From the NCBI GenBank assembly GCA_949128115.1, contig OX421962.1, positions 56,647,787 to 56,711,786 of the forward strand: 64,000 nt of DNA. Direction: 5' to 3'. The stretch comes from Anaspis maculata. Taxonomy: Eukaryota; Arthropoda; Insecta; Coleoptera; Scraptiidae. Positions within the stretch are counted from its first letter, which is position 1. The number at the start of each line of letters is the position of its first letter. The notes beneath the pieces were generated by a model. That model did not search any database. It was given only the letters and a program-made list of their open reading frames with translations, and was not told the origin of the DNA. Below are positions 33,318 to 43,824 of the stretch, piece by piece. A program made the position numbers and the translations under genes.

Positions 33318-34371
33318 CGATCATATTGATTGGGAACAATTAAAAAACGCTGTTGAACTCCACACTTGAATTGGCTCATTTCTTCGGGAGCTGTCATCCC
33401 TAGAATGACAATATCAAAAAACTAACTTTATGAATAGCTTCGGCAAATACAAATTAGTGGATAATGATACACAGCAGATCAACTCACCGTTTCGTAGATT
33501 AAAAAATCATTAAAAACTGTGTCCTTCTTTGACTCTCCGAAGAAATTTTTTTTAACACGAAGAACAATGCGCACATGGCGACAACTGTTGTGTCTGTTGT
33601 CAAGGTTTGGTGTAGAGTCAAATGATCACTTTTTGAAATGTGTGACGATATTTACCGTTGGTTTGTAAGAGTTCCTGAGACTTCAATATTTTAAGGGGGT
33701 CCTCAGGCCCCCCTGACCAAAATATGGCGAGGCGTCATGTTCACATTTGGAGAGAAGACCATGAAGACCACTCATACCAAATTTCATGTCTTTATCACAA
33801 ATCAAACAGATTGTAATAAACTTGGTTACTTACCCTCGGATTATACTTATTCAACACTGTTAATTGGAAATTGAAGCGACTTCCGTGATTTCTTTTCGGG
33901 AAATACGAGTTAGAGGTTCAAACGAAGATCTGGTCATGCCCTGCAGTATATACCAACAGCTTCAAGCCAACAACGTAGCTCTAGTGTGACAAAAACAAGA
34001 ATTCCATTTTCGGACTAGTTGCAGCAAACATGATATACTTTGACAGCGCCGCAAGAAGAATGCTCAACTGGGATTTTCGGGGATTTTGAGTATGTGGTAG
34101 AGAATGAAATTCTGAATCGACATCTGCTTTAAAATTTCATGAATTAATTTTTTCAAGGTTTGGGGTCTTTTTTGACTATCTTTACTGCACTATATCTTTG
34201 GAAGCTAGTCGTCCCTTCGTCAAACGACGACCCACTTTCAATAAAAGAATGTTTTCACTGCCACGTCTTGTATTTATCGAACTATATTTTTTATTGCAAC
34301 TTTTCGCCCTCTGTATTTCAAATCAGTTTACTCACAACCACTATGGTATTTGATTCATTACATACCTAGTA

Positions 34372-34405
34372 GGAGGTCGGGAAGTGACCCATTGCCGACC
34401 TCCCG
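34372..34405. other. Strong short hairpin
   Basis: GGAGGTCGG and CCGACCTCC form a 9-bp perfect stem around a ~16-nt loop. It is isolated; no flanking gene or repeat explains it. Confidence 0.5.
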
Positions 34406-36006
34406 AGAAAGTGGAGAAATGGTAGCTTTAGAAGGAAAATTTCAAAATATGCATCCAACCAAACAATAAGTGTGTTATTCAGTATTTCCTGAACAACGTT
34501 TCAGCAAAATTAATCGGCCTATCTGGAAGTTATGACAAAAAGTTAATTTTCAGATTTCAACTTTTGAACGCCTGTAATCCTGCAAGCTGAGTGCATGGTT
34601 GTGAGTAAAATAGTATACATACTCTCGACGGTAAATACATCCAATTAATGATGTATTTCCCGTCTCGGTATGTGATATACTATTCTGTCGTCTTCACAAC
34701 CGTTGTCTTGGCGACCGCCTTCTCAGATGTGACGATCGGGTCAGCCGATGAGCTTGCACCCAATCGCTCTCTCATGTTCGGCGCGACCAATCTCATTTTG
34801 AAATCATGCGACATTAAATTTCAGTGGGAAACTTAGGTAATAAACCGTTTACTTTTATCAACGTGCGATTCCTTCAGAATTTTTCTACCCTACCAAGACA
34901 CATCGAGTAACGACAGGTAAATAAAAGCTAAATGAAAGAAAACGAGGAGAGCTACTGTAACTCGCTTACATAAAAGTTTTTTAGTGCCCTTTCTGAGACT
35001 TATTGCCACTCTGCTTTTCGGTTAAGACTGCCTCCCCTCATCCATTAGTTTCAACATTAATTTTACAACATTTCAAAACTGCTTTTTCTCACTCAATAAA
35101 AAAAGATATTGTTCCCTAGCATTACTTTTATGCTATGTACTGTGTGGTGTTGCCAGCGTAACTTTTCTGGCGCCAACATCATTAGGTCAGCAATCATGCC
35201 AATAATTTAATCAAGTTATAATTTCAATAAAGCAAGACTATGTAGCTTATTTTGAAATATGAGAAACATTAGAATCATCTACACTGCGCAGTGCGCACCA
35301 CTCAGTGTGTCGTGATCAAAAATTTTACCTCTTTTCAAAACGATGTAACTTTTGATTCCTTCCAAATATTTTGGTTCGGTTTGCGGTGCTCGTCAGCCTC
35401 ATCTTCTGGCAATAGCCCAGGCATTTTAGGTCTAAAATCGACCAAACCTAGAAATAATTCGCCCAAGGCTGAATTTTTGCACATTGACAACTTAGACCTA
35501 GTACAACAACATATTATCAAAATACCCAAACTTTCCCGTGTCCGCGTCCTTGATTTTTAGGTCCTCAAGCTCTTGAAGTTGCATCCCTGAGCTGCAACTC
35601 ATGCCGTAATAATAATCTTGAACCGATCAAGCTCAGACCGGGCTTGAATTGGAGAAAATACATCAAACAATGATTTTCTGGAGCGAGTGGCCCACATCCG
35701 GTACGCGGCGAACCGGCAAATCCGCGAAATTCAAAATTAACGCTGTCATTCGCGACGACTCTTTACAGAGTTTTCGCTTTGTATCGTGCATTAAAAATAA
35801 ACAGTGGCAAACCATAGATCGATGCAAATTTATATGCATTTCAATAGCACAGTTATGAAAACTGGTATTTCAGCTTCAGTAACGTTTTTGAATTTTGAAA
35901 ATCGAAGGTAAATTGCCAAAGATATTGATCATTTTGTGCCGCCATGTTGAACTCCCAAGAAGTGATCCGATTTCATTGAAACTTGGATCACATTCATGTC
36001 TGGTTT
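34406..36006. other. No gene seen
   Basis: Anonymous frames of 60-89 codons (34648-34836, 35291-35560, 35649-35858) overlap frames on the other strand and show no domain. Confidence 0.4.
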
Positions 36007-36198
36007 CAGTAATTGGAATTTCAAGGTCAAATGTCTTTCTCGGTCACTTCCAAGCCGCCATTTTAAACTTTTATTTAAATGATTCGATTTTAGTGTGTTT
36101 CAAGTTTCATTCAAATTGAATCATGTATGTAAAAAGTTCGATATAGCGGCTCGAAAGTGATCGAAAGTGACATTTGACCTTGAAATTCCAATTACTTG
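36007..36198. repeat. Inverted repeat with ~50-bp arms
   Basis: AATTGGAATTTCAAGGTCAA..GCCGC at 36007-36057 is mirrored at 36146-36198 around a ~90-bp loop. Similar phrasing (CATGAAACTTGG..CGCCATCTTGGCCGCC) recurs near 59600-59700, so this is dispersed repeat debris. Confidence 0.6.
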
Positions 36199-36207
36199 AA
36201 CTAGACA

Positions 36208-36315
36208 TCGCTTTTTCAGGGCTTCATCCGTCGGGAACTTGTGGAATTTTATGGCATTTTTGTTTCTTGAACTTTGAGCGCAGTGTGGCACACAGCACAC
36301 ACATCTATAGGGCAT
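36208..36315 (-). pseudogene. THAP domain N-terminal fragment
   Basis: The minus-strand frame starts MPYRCVCCVPHCAQSS and continues NKNAIKFHKFPTDEALKKR. It matches the first third of a THAP domain: early C-x4-C and the F.KFPTDE..KK block. Immediately after KKR the frame runs into the repeat at 36146-36198, so the conserved Trp and the C-x2-H are missing. A first exon truncated by repeat insertion, or a fragment of a THAP-bearing transposase, would both fit. This copy is closer to the family consensus than 11921-12286. Confidence 0.6.
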
Positions 36316-37066
36316 TTTTCAGCGTAGACAATATGGAAAGATGAAAAGAGAACTGGTGACAACGGGCAATTGGTGAGGCAAGATAAATGTTAGGTTATTC
36401 AAGTGCCAAAATGACGCGATTGACAGTTATGACACACGATTTGACCGTTTGCAATACCAATTGATAAACCTGAAGTCCCCAAGTGGCAAACGGCGGCACA
36501 AGCGCCCCCTACATGCAATCGCCCTATTGGAAAGATCCAGTGTTGACTGTCAAATTCAAAGGATCAATAAAACCGTCGCGTCAGCAAACATTCCAATATG
36601 ACCTTTTTAATATTCGCAAATGAGAATCCATCTGCCTTTACAATGATGACTATTTTGGGCTTTTTAAAACCTTTGAAACTGAGAAGTGGCGATTACGACC
36701 GCTCGTTTAATGTTAGTTGCTAATATTATGTCACATTGCAGAGGTGGGAGAAGTGGACGTGAAGTCGTGGACCTGCGCGAAGCTAAGGTGTATGCGATGC
36801 GCAGAAAAATAGACATGAAAGGAAAGGGGACTCGACCGACTCGGATCAAAACATCAAAATACTGTTGGTTTGGTTGAGGACCATTCTTGCATTTTTGCAG
36901 CACCGAATGATGCCGATAGACAACAGTCAACACACAATAATTGCAGACTTTGTACTTTTGCAAAACTACAACCCACACCCACACGCCCACATGAGCTTAG
37001 AATGCTCTACGTACTTATCAACAATGAAGGGGACCTGACGTGGAGGGGGTAAAATCGGCGATAAAC
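36316..37066. other. No gene seen
   Basis: Frames on opposite strands overlap (36664-36990 minus, 36686-36877 plus), without recognisable domains. Confidence 0.4.
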
Positions 37067-37316
37067 TTAAGGACGGAGTTGAATTGGTAAAATAAGCGTT
37101 GCGAAATCAATCCGTCTGGGTTTATTCCTTGACGGATTTTTACCATTTTGGTCTCTTTCGAAAGCTACAAGGATGTACTTTGGTTTGGGCGTATTGGCAT
37201 TTCCAAAATCCAAAAATCAAAAAAAATATTTTTATTGTGGTAAAAATCTGTCAAGGAATAAACCCAGACGGATTGATTTCGCAACGCTTATTTTACCAAT
37301 TCAACACGGTCCTTAA
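37067..37316. mobile_element. Foldback MITE with TTAA at both ends
   Basis: Arms of about 85 bp (TTAAGGAC.G.GTTGAATTGG, GTAAAATAAGCGTTGCGAAA, AATCCGTCTGGGTTTATTCC) are mirrored with about three mismatches around an ~80-bp loop. TTAA at 37067-37070 and 37313-37316 could be the target duplication typical of piggyBac-type integration, or part of the palindrome. Non-coding. Confidence 0.85.
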
Positions 37317-38064
37317 AACTTAATCCAGACTTGGCCAGATACCGCATCGCGCACAACTCTGGTACTAACGGAATCACGAAGCTGTCCGTGTCTGAGGATA
37401 GACGAATTCCATAGCGCCAGAAAAGCATGGCACCACACACCGAGAAGAAAGATTTACGAGCATACAATACAGTGAAATGTAACAATTTTCATGACCGGCG
37501 TATTGACTGCTAGCGAGCCACGACAAATAAAACCATTTCACAGACGCTTTTACAACACACGACAGTCACACTATAAAATTTTATTGGCGTATGGTGTGAC
37601 AGACAACAAGAAGCAAAAGCAGCAAGCCGATCCAGGTATAGGTGGAGTATATCGCGCCTGAGACGCGGAAGCGGCGGCCAATTTTGACATAACGCCGGAT
37701 AAATCACCTGAGCGAGTGCTCCCGTGATGTGTATCCACTCGACTTTTTATCCCTTTATGAGTTTTGCAGAGAGCTGCCATAAATAATTTATTTGGAATCT
37801 GGAGGAGAAATTCCGGGGAACATACTCGTATCATCACATCCTCTGCAATCGACGGCGCGTAGCTCGCGTTTGACAAAGCTATGGATACCTACGACCTACG
37901 GTTCAGATTTGTGACCAAGAGTCGTCGTCCCCCCCGGCGTTTCTTGACAGAATCTGAAGAAGTCTGCAATCCACTTACGAGTAACTCGTACTAAATCGCA
38001 TGTGAAACTAAACTACGGATCACTACAGACCTATGTAATATAAGGTGTCCCAACTTTAACCTAT
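37317..38064. other. No gene seen
   Basis: Minus-strand frames of 65-101 codons (37288-37876) overlap one another and lack domains. Confidence 0.4.
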
Positions 38065-38600
38065 TGTTACGTATTTCGCGCAAGGGCTCGTTTATTATTG
38101 AGACGATCGTTTTAAAACACACACTGTTTATTACTGCGTACTACAATAAATATTACTGCGTACTACAATAAATACACGCCAACAATTACTACTTGGGAAT
38201 ATCGCAGGTAACTAAGTAGTCGCTTTTTATCTGCTCTCTACCACTTCGCATTCAATACCCGGCCTGCCTAGGCCGATCCGTGCTGCTTATATATGCCCCC
38301 GACTAGAGTGTTCTCGAATCTTCCACTGGTCCTCCAGCAAGTTCCACAATGTCCCGGCATACGGTTTCCAGGGACTCCTGAAAAACCCTACACATTTCGC
38401 GGGCATTCCAACGTGCGGTGAAGTCGGCACCTCCGCCAAAATGGACAGATGTTTTCCAATCGATCATTGAAGTCTTCTCATGTTTCCAATCGCGTATATT
38501 CTGGAAATGTCCAGAGCTCCACACTTGTACACTGCGACCTGATCATTGATGGGAAGAGTCTAGAAAGATCGCGTGTTCTCCAGAAACGCCGCTCGTTAAA
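38065..38600 (-). mobile_element. Solo LTR of the Gypsy family, diverged
   Basis: On the minus strand it begins near ACGAGCGGCGTTTCTGGAGA and ends ATACGTAACA. The word AATAAACAGTGTGTGTTTT, as in the 22730 LTR, is present. CTAT flanks both sides (38061-38064, 38601-38604). A 25-bp piece (ATTACTGCGTACTACAATAA) is tandemly duplicated near 38130-38170. It is more diverged from the 22730 LTRs than the copy at 10935, and closer to 39376-39868. Confidence 0.88.
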
Positions 38601-39375
38601 CTATTGAACTTTCGGATAAGATCATTTGTCAAAAAAAATATTATTGAAAAAAATTCTCAAAATCGGTTTGATTGTGATTTTTCTGTATTTTAAGCTGTTA
38701 CATTAATAATATTTTGACAGTTTATTTGTCAAATGCATCAACTACATACATATTGAAGAACTTATTTTTTTGCGACACCCTGTAAATTAAGTGGTTTAGA
38801 AATTTTTAATGGGCAAATTCAAAAAAAATCATCAAAACATCTTCATGAATCAGTTTTCCTTTTTGAAACTTCCCCAGAGATAAGGCAGATAGTGGGGGGG
38901 GGTCAATCTTAACGTGAACATTGCTTTCTTCGCAAAAATGTCTGGTCATTGTGAGATTTGAACCATTGTTCACCTCAAACGGGTGGCGAAACTTGGCGAT
39001 TTGATAGGTGTCATTCGACATATCAGGTTCTCCAACGTGCGCGAGGAAATCCGCCATGTCGCGTCGGTTTATATGTTGTTAATGTATGTGTTACTAATCC
39101 CGTTTCTGCTTACTCTCGTGGTTGTTCCTATTAGAGGTCTAAGGTTGACATCATCATGTCATTCACAAGAGTCATGAATGCTTCTAGATTGGAACTTGGT
39201 AACCTGTAAATGGCATAAATTCTATCGACAATAGGAAATACTAGCTCTATAGCACACACTCAAGGAACTTCTCACTGCTGTAATTGAAATTGATTTTTCG
39301 GATATGAAAACCGTTGTGACCGAGTATGCAAACACCGCCACCTCTATGATGTGTTCTGCTACATGAGTTAAGTAC
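38601..39375. other. No gene seen
   Basis: Includes GACACCCTGTAAA near 38775, a transposon-terminus-like word. The 83-codon minus-strand frame at 38806-39057 has no recognised domain. Confidence 0.4.
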
Positions 39376-39868
39376 TGTTACGAGCGGCAGTTCTGGAGAA
39401 CACGCGATCTTCCTAGACTCTTCTCATTAGGTCGCAGTGTACAAGTGCGGAGCTCTAGTGCAGATTCTGAAGCCTTCAACAGTGGGTTAAGACACATCTG
39501 TCCATTTTGGCCGGCTTCACCGCACGTTGGGATTGCACGCGAAAGGTGTAAGATTGATTATTCGGGAGTCGCCTATAAACCATATGTCGGGTCACTGGGG
39601 AATTTGCTGGAGGACCTATGGTACATTCGAGATTATTCAGTCAGATCTATATTAAGCACCGCTCCTCTGCCTACACACCAGTATTGAACTGGAAGTGATC
39701 GAGTGCAATAGATAGCGAACAGTCTCACCGATATTCCCAAGTAAATAATTGTTGGTGTATTTATCAGTAATTGTATTTATTGTAGTAGGTACGCAGTAAT
39801 AAAAAGTGCGTGTTTCAAAATGATCGTTTTAATTATTATAAACGAACCCGTACGCGAAATACGTAACA
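39376..39868 (+). mobile_element. Solo LTR of the Gypsy family, diverged
   Basis: 493 bp from TGTTACGAGCGGCAGTTCTG to ATACGTAACA, with GTAC on both sides (39372-39375, 39869-39872). It carries ACACATCTGTCCATTTTGG and the GTACGCAGTAATAAA end region of the family. It lies in opposite orientation to the solo LTR at 38065. Confidence 0.9.
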
Positions 39869-39881
39869 GTACATTGAAATC

Positions 39882-40199
39882 TCAACCTGAAAAACATTCG
39901 AGTAAATTCTTTTTTTGATGTTTACCTATACAGATGATATCAATGTTTTCTTTCGCCATGATCACTTCCAACTTCTGCACTTCATTTACTAGTGATTGGA
40001 TGTTCATGTGAGTCACCCTCAGAGTCCTGATATTCTTCACAGCCTCGAACGTGCTGCTTGGCGTTCGGTGCTCTGGTCGGTTTATTTCTACGAGTCGAAA
40101 TTGTGATTCTTTCGACTTCCTTTGTCTGCCTGTTTCTCCGGAAAAATATAAAAACGCTTGACGCACAAGCACTTGGTACTCCTCGAGACCCAGGTGCAT
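39882..40199 (-). pseudogene. LINE endonuclease N-terminal fragment
   Basis: The 105-codon minus-strand frame has TLRVTHMNIQSLVNEVQKLE followed by AKENIDIICI. This matches the first block of AP-type LINE endonucleases, where the Asn of the N-I-Q-S motif binds metal. The catalytic Glu block that should follow (E-H/T-W) reads as GKHQ and the frame then ends, so only the start of the domain survives. Residues before it may be the tail of an upstream region. It lies directly beside the solo LTR end. Confidence 0.65.
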
Positions 40200-41747
40200 G
40201 GAAGTTGCCTACCTACCAGTTTTCTAAGTTTTGATTTGAATGGGGTACTTGCCAATGAAACAGATTTGACTGAAAATACTTTTAATCATCAACAAGAGTA
40301 ATAAAGAGTATTTCCTGAAAATTTCCGGAAAATCTATCCATTGGTCAAGAAGATTTTTTTTATTTTTCATTTTTCAAAAGGTTGGTAACAATAGGGAAAC
40401 GTCAGTGGAATTTTCATGTCTGTATTTTTCAAATATTGTAATGTCACTCTAACAGTTTTTTTTTAACTTCCAATCCAACAGTGCCGTTTGTTTAGTTTTT
40501 GGTATATTTGTGACGTCACAAATATATTTTTAAAACACGCATCACGGCCGCAATTTTGGGAATTTAGGAAAAAGAAAAAATACGGGTACATTATTTTTAA
40601 CCACACTAACGATTAAGCCAATAAAAAAAATTGGGCAAGTACCCCAATAACAAAACTCAAAAAATCATGCAGATTTTCGGGAAACCATATTATATATATA
40701 TATATATATGATGTTATATGGCTGGCTATGTGAAAAAACGTGCAAGGACCGTGTTGCATAAAAGCGGTACCGGAACAAAGCCACATTCTGCGTGTACATG
40801 CCCAACTGCTTCGCACTGTGGAGTAATTACACATTGTAAAACAATATTTTTCATGATGATGACGATCGATAAAGGCAATAGCATTTCACGCTCACCCACA
40901 CCACTCCAAAGCCGTATTATTGGAATTTCGTCACGGTTTTTTTCCCTGCTTCAACAGTTTCGATGACGGAAACGCGGAATAATTTTATTAAGAGCTCATC
41001 AGAAAATACCTCGCGCCGCCGTAGTATAAGAATGGCGTCTTCGCGCGGTGGATGACTAGCGCGGAACGAGGGGGACGCAAAGAAGGAAATTAGGGTTTAA
41101 ATTATACGCGGATAAACGCCAACCACTAATGTAAGCCGGGTTTCATTAAAAATCTCGGCTTCCCGGTTCAGAAATAATAAATCAAAGGCACTCGCAGAGA
41201 AGGAACCAGGCATAAATCATACAAATGAAACCGAGGAGCTCAGACGAGTGGCAAATTGTTTTGTATCGAAAATCGAAATTTGAAATCACAGCGCGGTTTC
41301 TTGTTTCCACTGTGCACCAAGAGGCGAAAAGCAGGCAAAATTTGCATGCAAATGGAGCGTGAACTCCCCATTTTAGGCACACTACTCTTGTCGTTTATGG
41401 ATTTTGAACAGTTCTGGCCTACGAATTGGTATGTTTGATACGTAATACCCTTGACAGACTGCACCTCAATTATCATTAAGTGTAATGATCATTAACGTTA
41501 AATGACGATTGTGAATTTGGGGGTGACACACTGCAAATCGTAACAAGCCTATGAGCTTGCGCCGTAGCGCATGAATAAACGTGGCGATCAATTTCCTCCC
41601 AAAATGTTAATGTCAAATTGTCGAATGGTCCGGAGTATAGGGCTATTCCTATTATTGCCCTTATTATCTATAATTATAATATTAATTTCATATTTTCGGT
41701 GAGGTGTGAGGTGGCATTTAGCTTAGATTCCATTCAATCAAGAAAGC
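40200..41747. other. No gene seen; contains (TA)n at 40691-40709
   Basis: A run of about nine TA dinucleotides is the only clear feature. Frames at 41182-41476 overlap on both strands. Confidence 0.45.
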
Positions 41748-41805
41748 GTGGTGTGAACATTGCAAGCAATAACAAAGTAATTATTGCTTGCAATGTTCAC
41801 ACCAC
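41748..41805. other. Perfect 25-bp-stem hairpin
   Basis: 41748-41772 and 41781-41805 are exact complements (GTGGTGTGAACATTGCAAGC...) around the 8-nt loop CAAAGTAA. The size and loop resemble a small-RNA precursor or a minimal foldback element. Perfect pairing without bulges is less typical of a conserved microRNA. Confidence 0.7.
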
Positions 41806-42212
41806 ATCATACTATCTTTATCTGTTGCCAAAATATATGTTGAATTTGTATTGCGTCGAGAGAAATATGGAGGAAAAGAAGAATAAGAGACTGATGATTT
41901 AGTCAATAACCTGATCAAAATCGCATAGCCCCATAGTCTAACCAACTTTTAAGCGCGGCCCTGATTATAATGTGCGCGGCTGGCAAGTGGCAAGGCAGCT
42001 GACAGAATGATGCATGTTAAAGTTGCATCTACACTATATGTTTGTATCTATCGTGTGGTTCATTATAACTTTTTTGCAATTTTTTCAACTGCTTTTGCGA
42101 TAAGTACCTTCCATTTCGCTTGCTTTTGCAAAATTTCACATTTTTCACGACGGACGTTCTGGAAACCTCTATTCCCTCATCAATAAATTCGACTTTGCCA
42201 AAGATAGAGTAA

Positions 42213-42968
42213 CACCAACCGATACTGTGCTACAAGTTCGCAATGTTCGTATCATCCAACTTTCGATCGCGAACAGGTGCAGGCGGTCATTTCTTATGTA
42301 AAGCGAGGAGATTTTTCAATTTTTCGTACGTGCTTATACGTGCACGCTACGGGAATTACATACCTACCTGTCTCATGGATACTTACGGAAACACATCAGT
42401 TTCTCTTGCTATCTTTCGTTTGCTTCATCCGAATCCAAAGTCCGTTTTTTGTGATGGAAATTACAACGGAACCCATGGTTGTTATGGACCTGTTCAAAGG
42501 ATCATTCCACTGGAGTATGGGATTTTAAAACCTATCACTATAAAAGCGATGTGTAAAAACCTCAACACCAAACCCTTAAGAGAAAAGCATCTATCAAAAG
42601 TGTCGCAATGGTGCTTCAAGATAAATTCTGGAGAGGCCTCGCATCATGAAATATTAAATAACAATACGAGACATTGTAAAGTTCAGTGAACGTTCGTCGA
42701 GAACATGCCCATAAAAAGCGCCAGTAAAAGCTTTATTCGGGTGTTCGATTATGTTCGGGGTTTTTGCAGACGTGCGATAGCGCTAAATAGGATCATCTTC
42801 TTTTGCGTTATGTTTCACCCGATACGCACTTTGATTTATCCCAAACAGCTTTTGGATGACACCGACACAGAAATTTTTGGAACAGCAAAACAAATAATAT
42901 TTTCATTTACATCTCAGTGCACGCATTATTTGATTGTTGGTGGTAACTTTTGTAACTTCGATAGCTAA
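42213..42968 (+). other. Unidentified long open frame with one in-frame stop
   Basis: From 42243 a 148-codon frame runs to a TGA at 42687-42689. The same frame then continues open for another ~92 codons to 42968. About ten codons are also open upstream. The predicted peptide has several cysteines (CDGNYNGTHGCYG) but no domain, signal or family that I recognise. A frame this long with a single stop in AT-rich DNA is somewhat unusual, so a decayed gene or element fragment is possible, but chance is not excluded. Confidence 0.25.
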
Positions 42969-42980
42969 GGGCCAGTTTTT

Positions 42981-43103
42981 CAGTGGCCCTATATGGTGGC
43001 TGGCGCATCTGACTGCCATGCCAAGGGTCGCGGGTTCGATCTCCACCAGTGGCGGGTCGAATTTTCGCGCCGAGAACAAGTTCCTTGATTCAGTTGAAAT
43101 ACC
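42981..43103 (+). mobile_element. tRNA-derived SINE head, truncated copy
   Basis: Carries the B-box-like CGGGTTCGATCTCCACC and CGAGAACAAGTTCCTTGATT, matching the head of the SINE at 43463. It lacks the body and tail, so it is 3' truncated at about 43103. Confidence 0.65.
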
Positions 43104-43462
43104 TTACTTAAAGGGGAACTGTGGGTAAAATTTGGTGTCAATTTTAAAATTTATATAGCTGCGGGATGGCTTTAGTTGATTTTTAGTCAAAATCGTATCG
43201 AAAAATTCCAAGCCGTTACGAAGTTATCGTAAATTTTGTGGGCTGATTATGACGTCCTACTGCGCACCGGGAAGGACAGGTCGGCAGGGCAAGGCACCAC
43301 GCCAACAATTACTAGACCTTTATAAAATGAAACAAGTTTACTAAACGGTAGACGCAGATCATTTGACTTTAATTTCAAAGTACGGTGAACCAAATCTCAG
43401 TAGATATTTTTAAAAACATAATTGAAGTGCGACTCTATAATATATCAATGAAATAAAGCGGC

Positions 43463-43812
43463 GGGGATATGAGGAGCTTGTGGTGTGGTTAGTTAGCGCG
43501 TTCGACTACCACTTCAGAGGTCGCGGGTTCGATCTCCGCCGGGGACGGATTTTCGGCCTCGAAAACAAGCTCCTTGGTTTAGTTGGAATGCTTGCTAAAT
43601 GCAAGACGCGCCGTGTGTCGCATAGCACGTAAAATACGAACGATGGTGCCGACCCCATGCGATGTTGGTGGTCGTTAAAAATCCCTACCCTGTGTTGGAA
43701 CACACAGGGGTTCGGCAAAATTTCCGGTATAGTGGAGGAAAGCATTCACCGGCGTCGGTGTTAGGCCTCGTTGCGGAAATAGGCCGACGTTAAATAAACA
43801 ATTAAAAAAAAT
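43463..43812 (+). mobile_element. tRNA-derived SINE, full length, ~350 bp
   Basis: The head has an A-box-like TGGTTAGTTAGC (43486-43497) and a B-box-like GGTTCGATCTC (43527-43537), the internal RNA polymerase III promoter of tRNA-derived SINEs. A ~230-bp body and an A-rich tail (TTAAAAAAAATA) follow. The 12-bp sequence AAATAAAGCGGC flanks it exactly (43451-43462, 43813-43824), the target duplication expected of LINE-driven insertion. A minus-strand frame through it (43506-43745) is coincidental. The partner LINE is unknown. Confidence 0.88.
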
Positions 43813-43824
43813 AAATAAAGCGGC

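Larger units (their letters stand above)
29288..34192. mobile_element. Large DNA element with ~870-bp terminal inverted repeats
   Basis: The left arm 29288-~30158 and right arm ~33318-34192 are inverted copies starting TAGTGCAGTAAAGATA. They can be followed through AGCATTTTTCTTGCGGCGCT, GTGATAAAAGCATGAAATTT and the CCATATTTTG..GGGGGGC block to TTCAGCAGCGTTTTTTT. TAT lies on both flanks (29285-29287, 34193-34195). The ~3.16-kb interior has no frame above about 100 codons and no transposase motif, so it is non-autonomous or carries unrecognised cargo. Tip and block are shared with 8671-10117. Arm identity is roughly 80% by eye. Confidence 0.75.
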
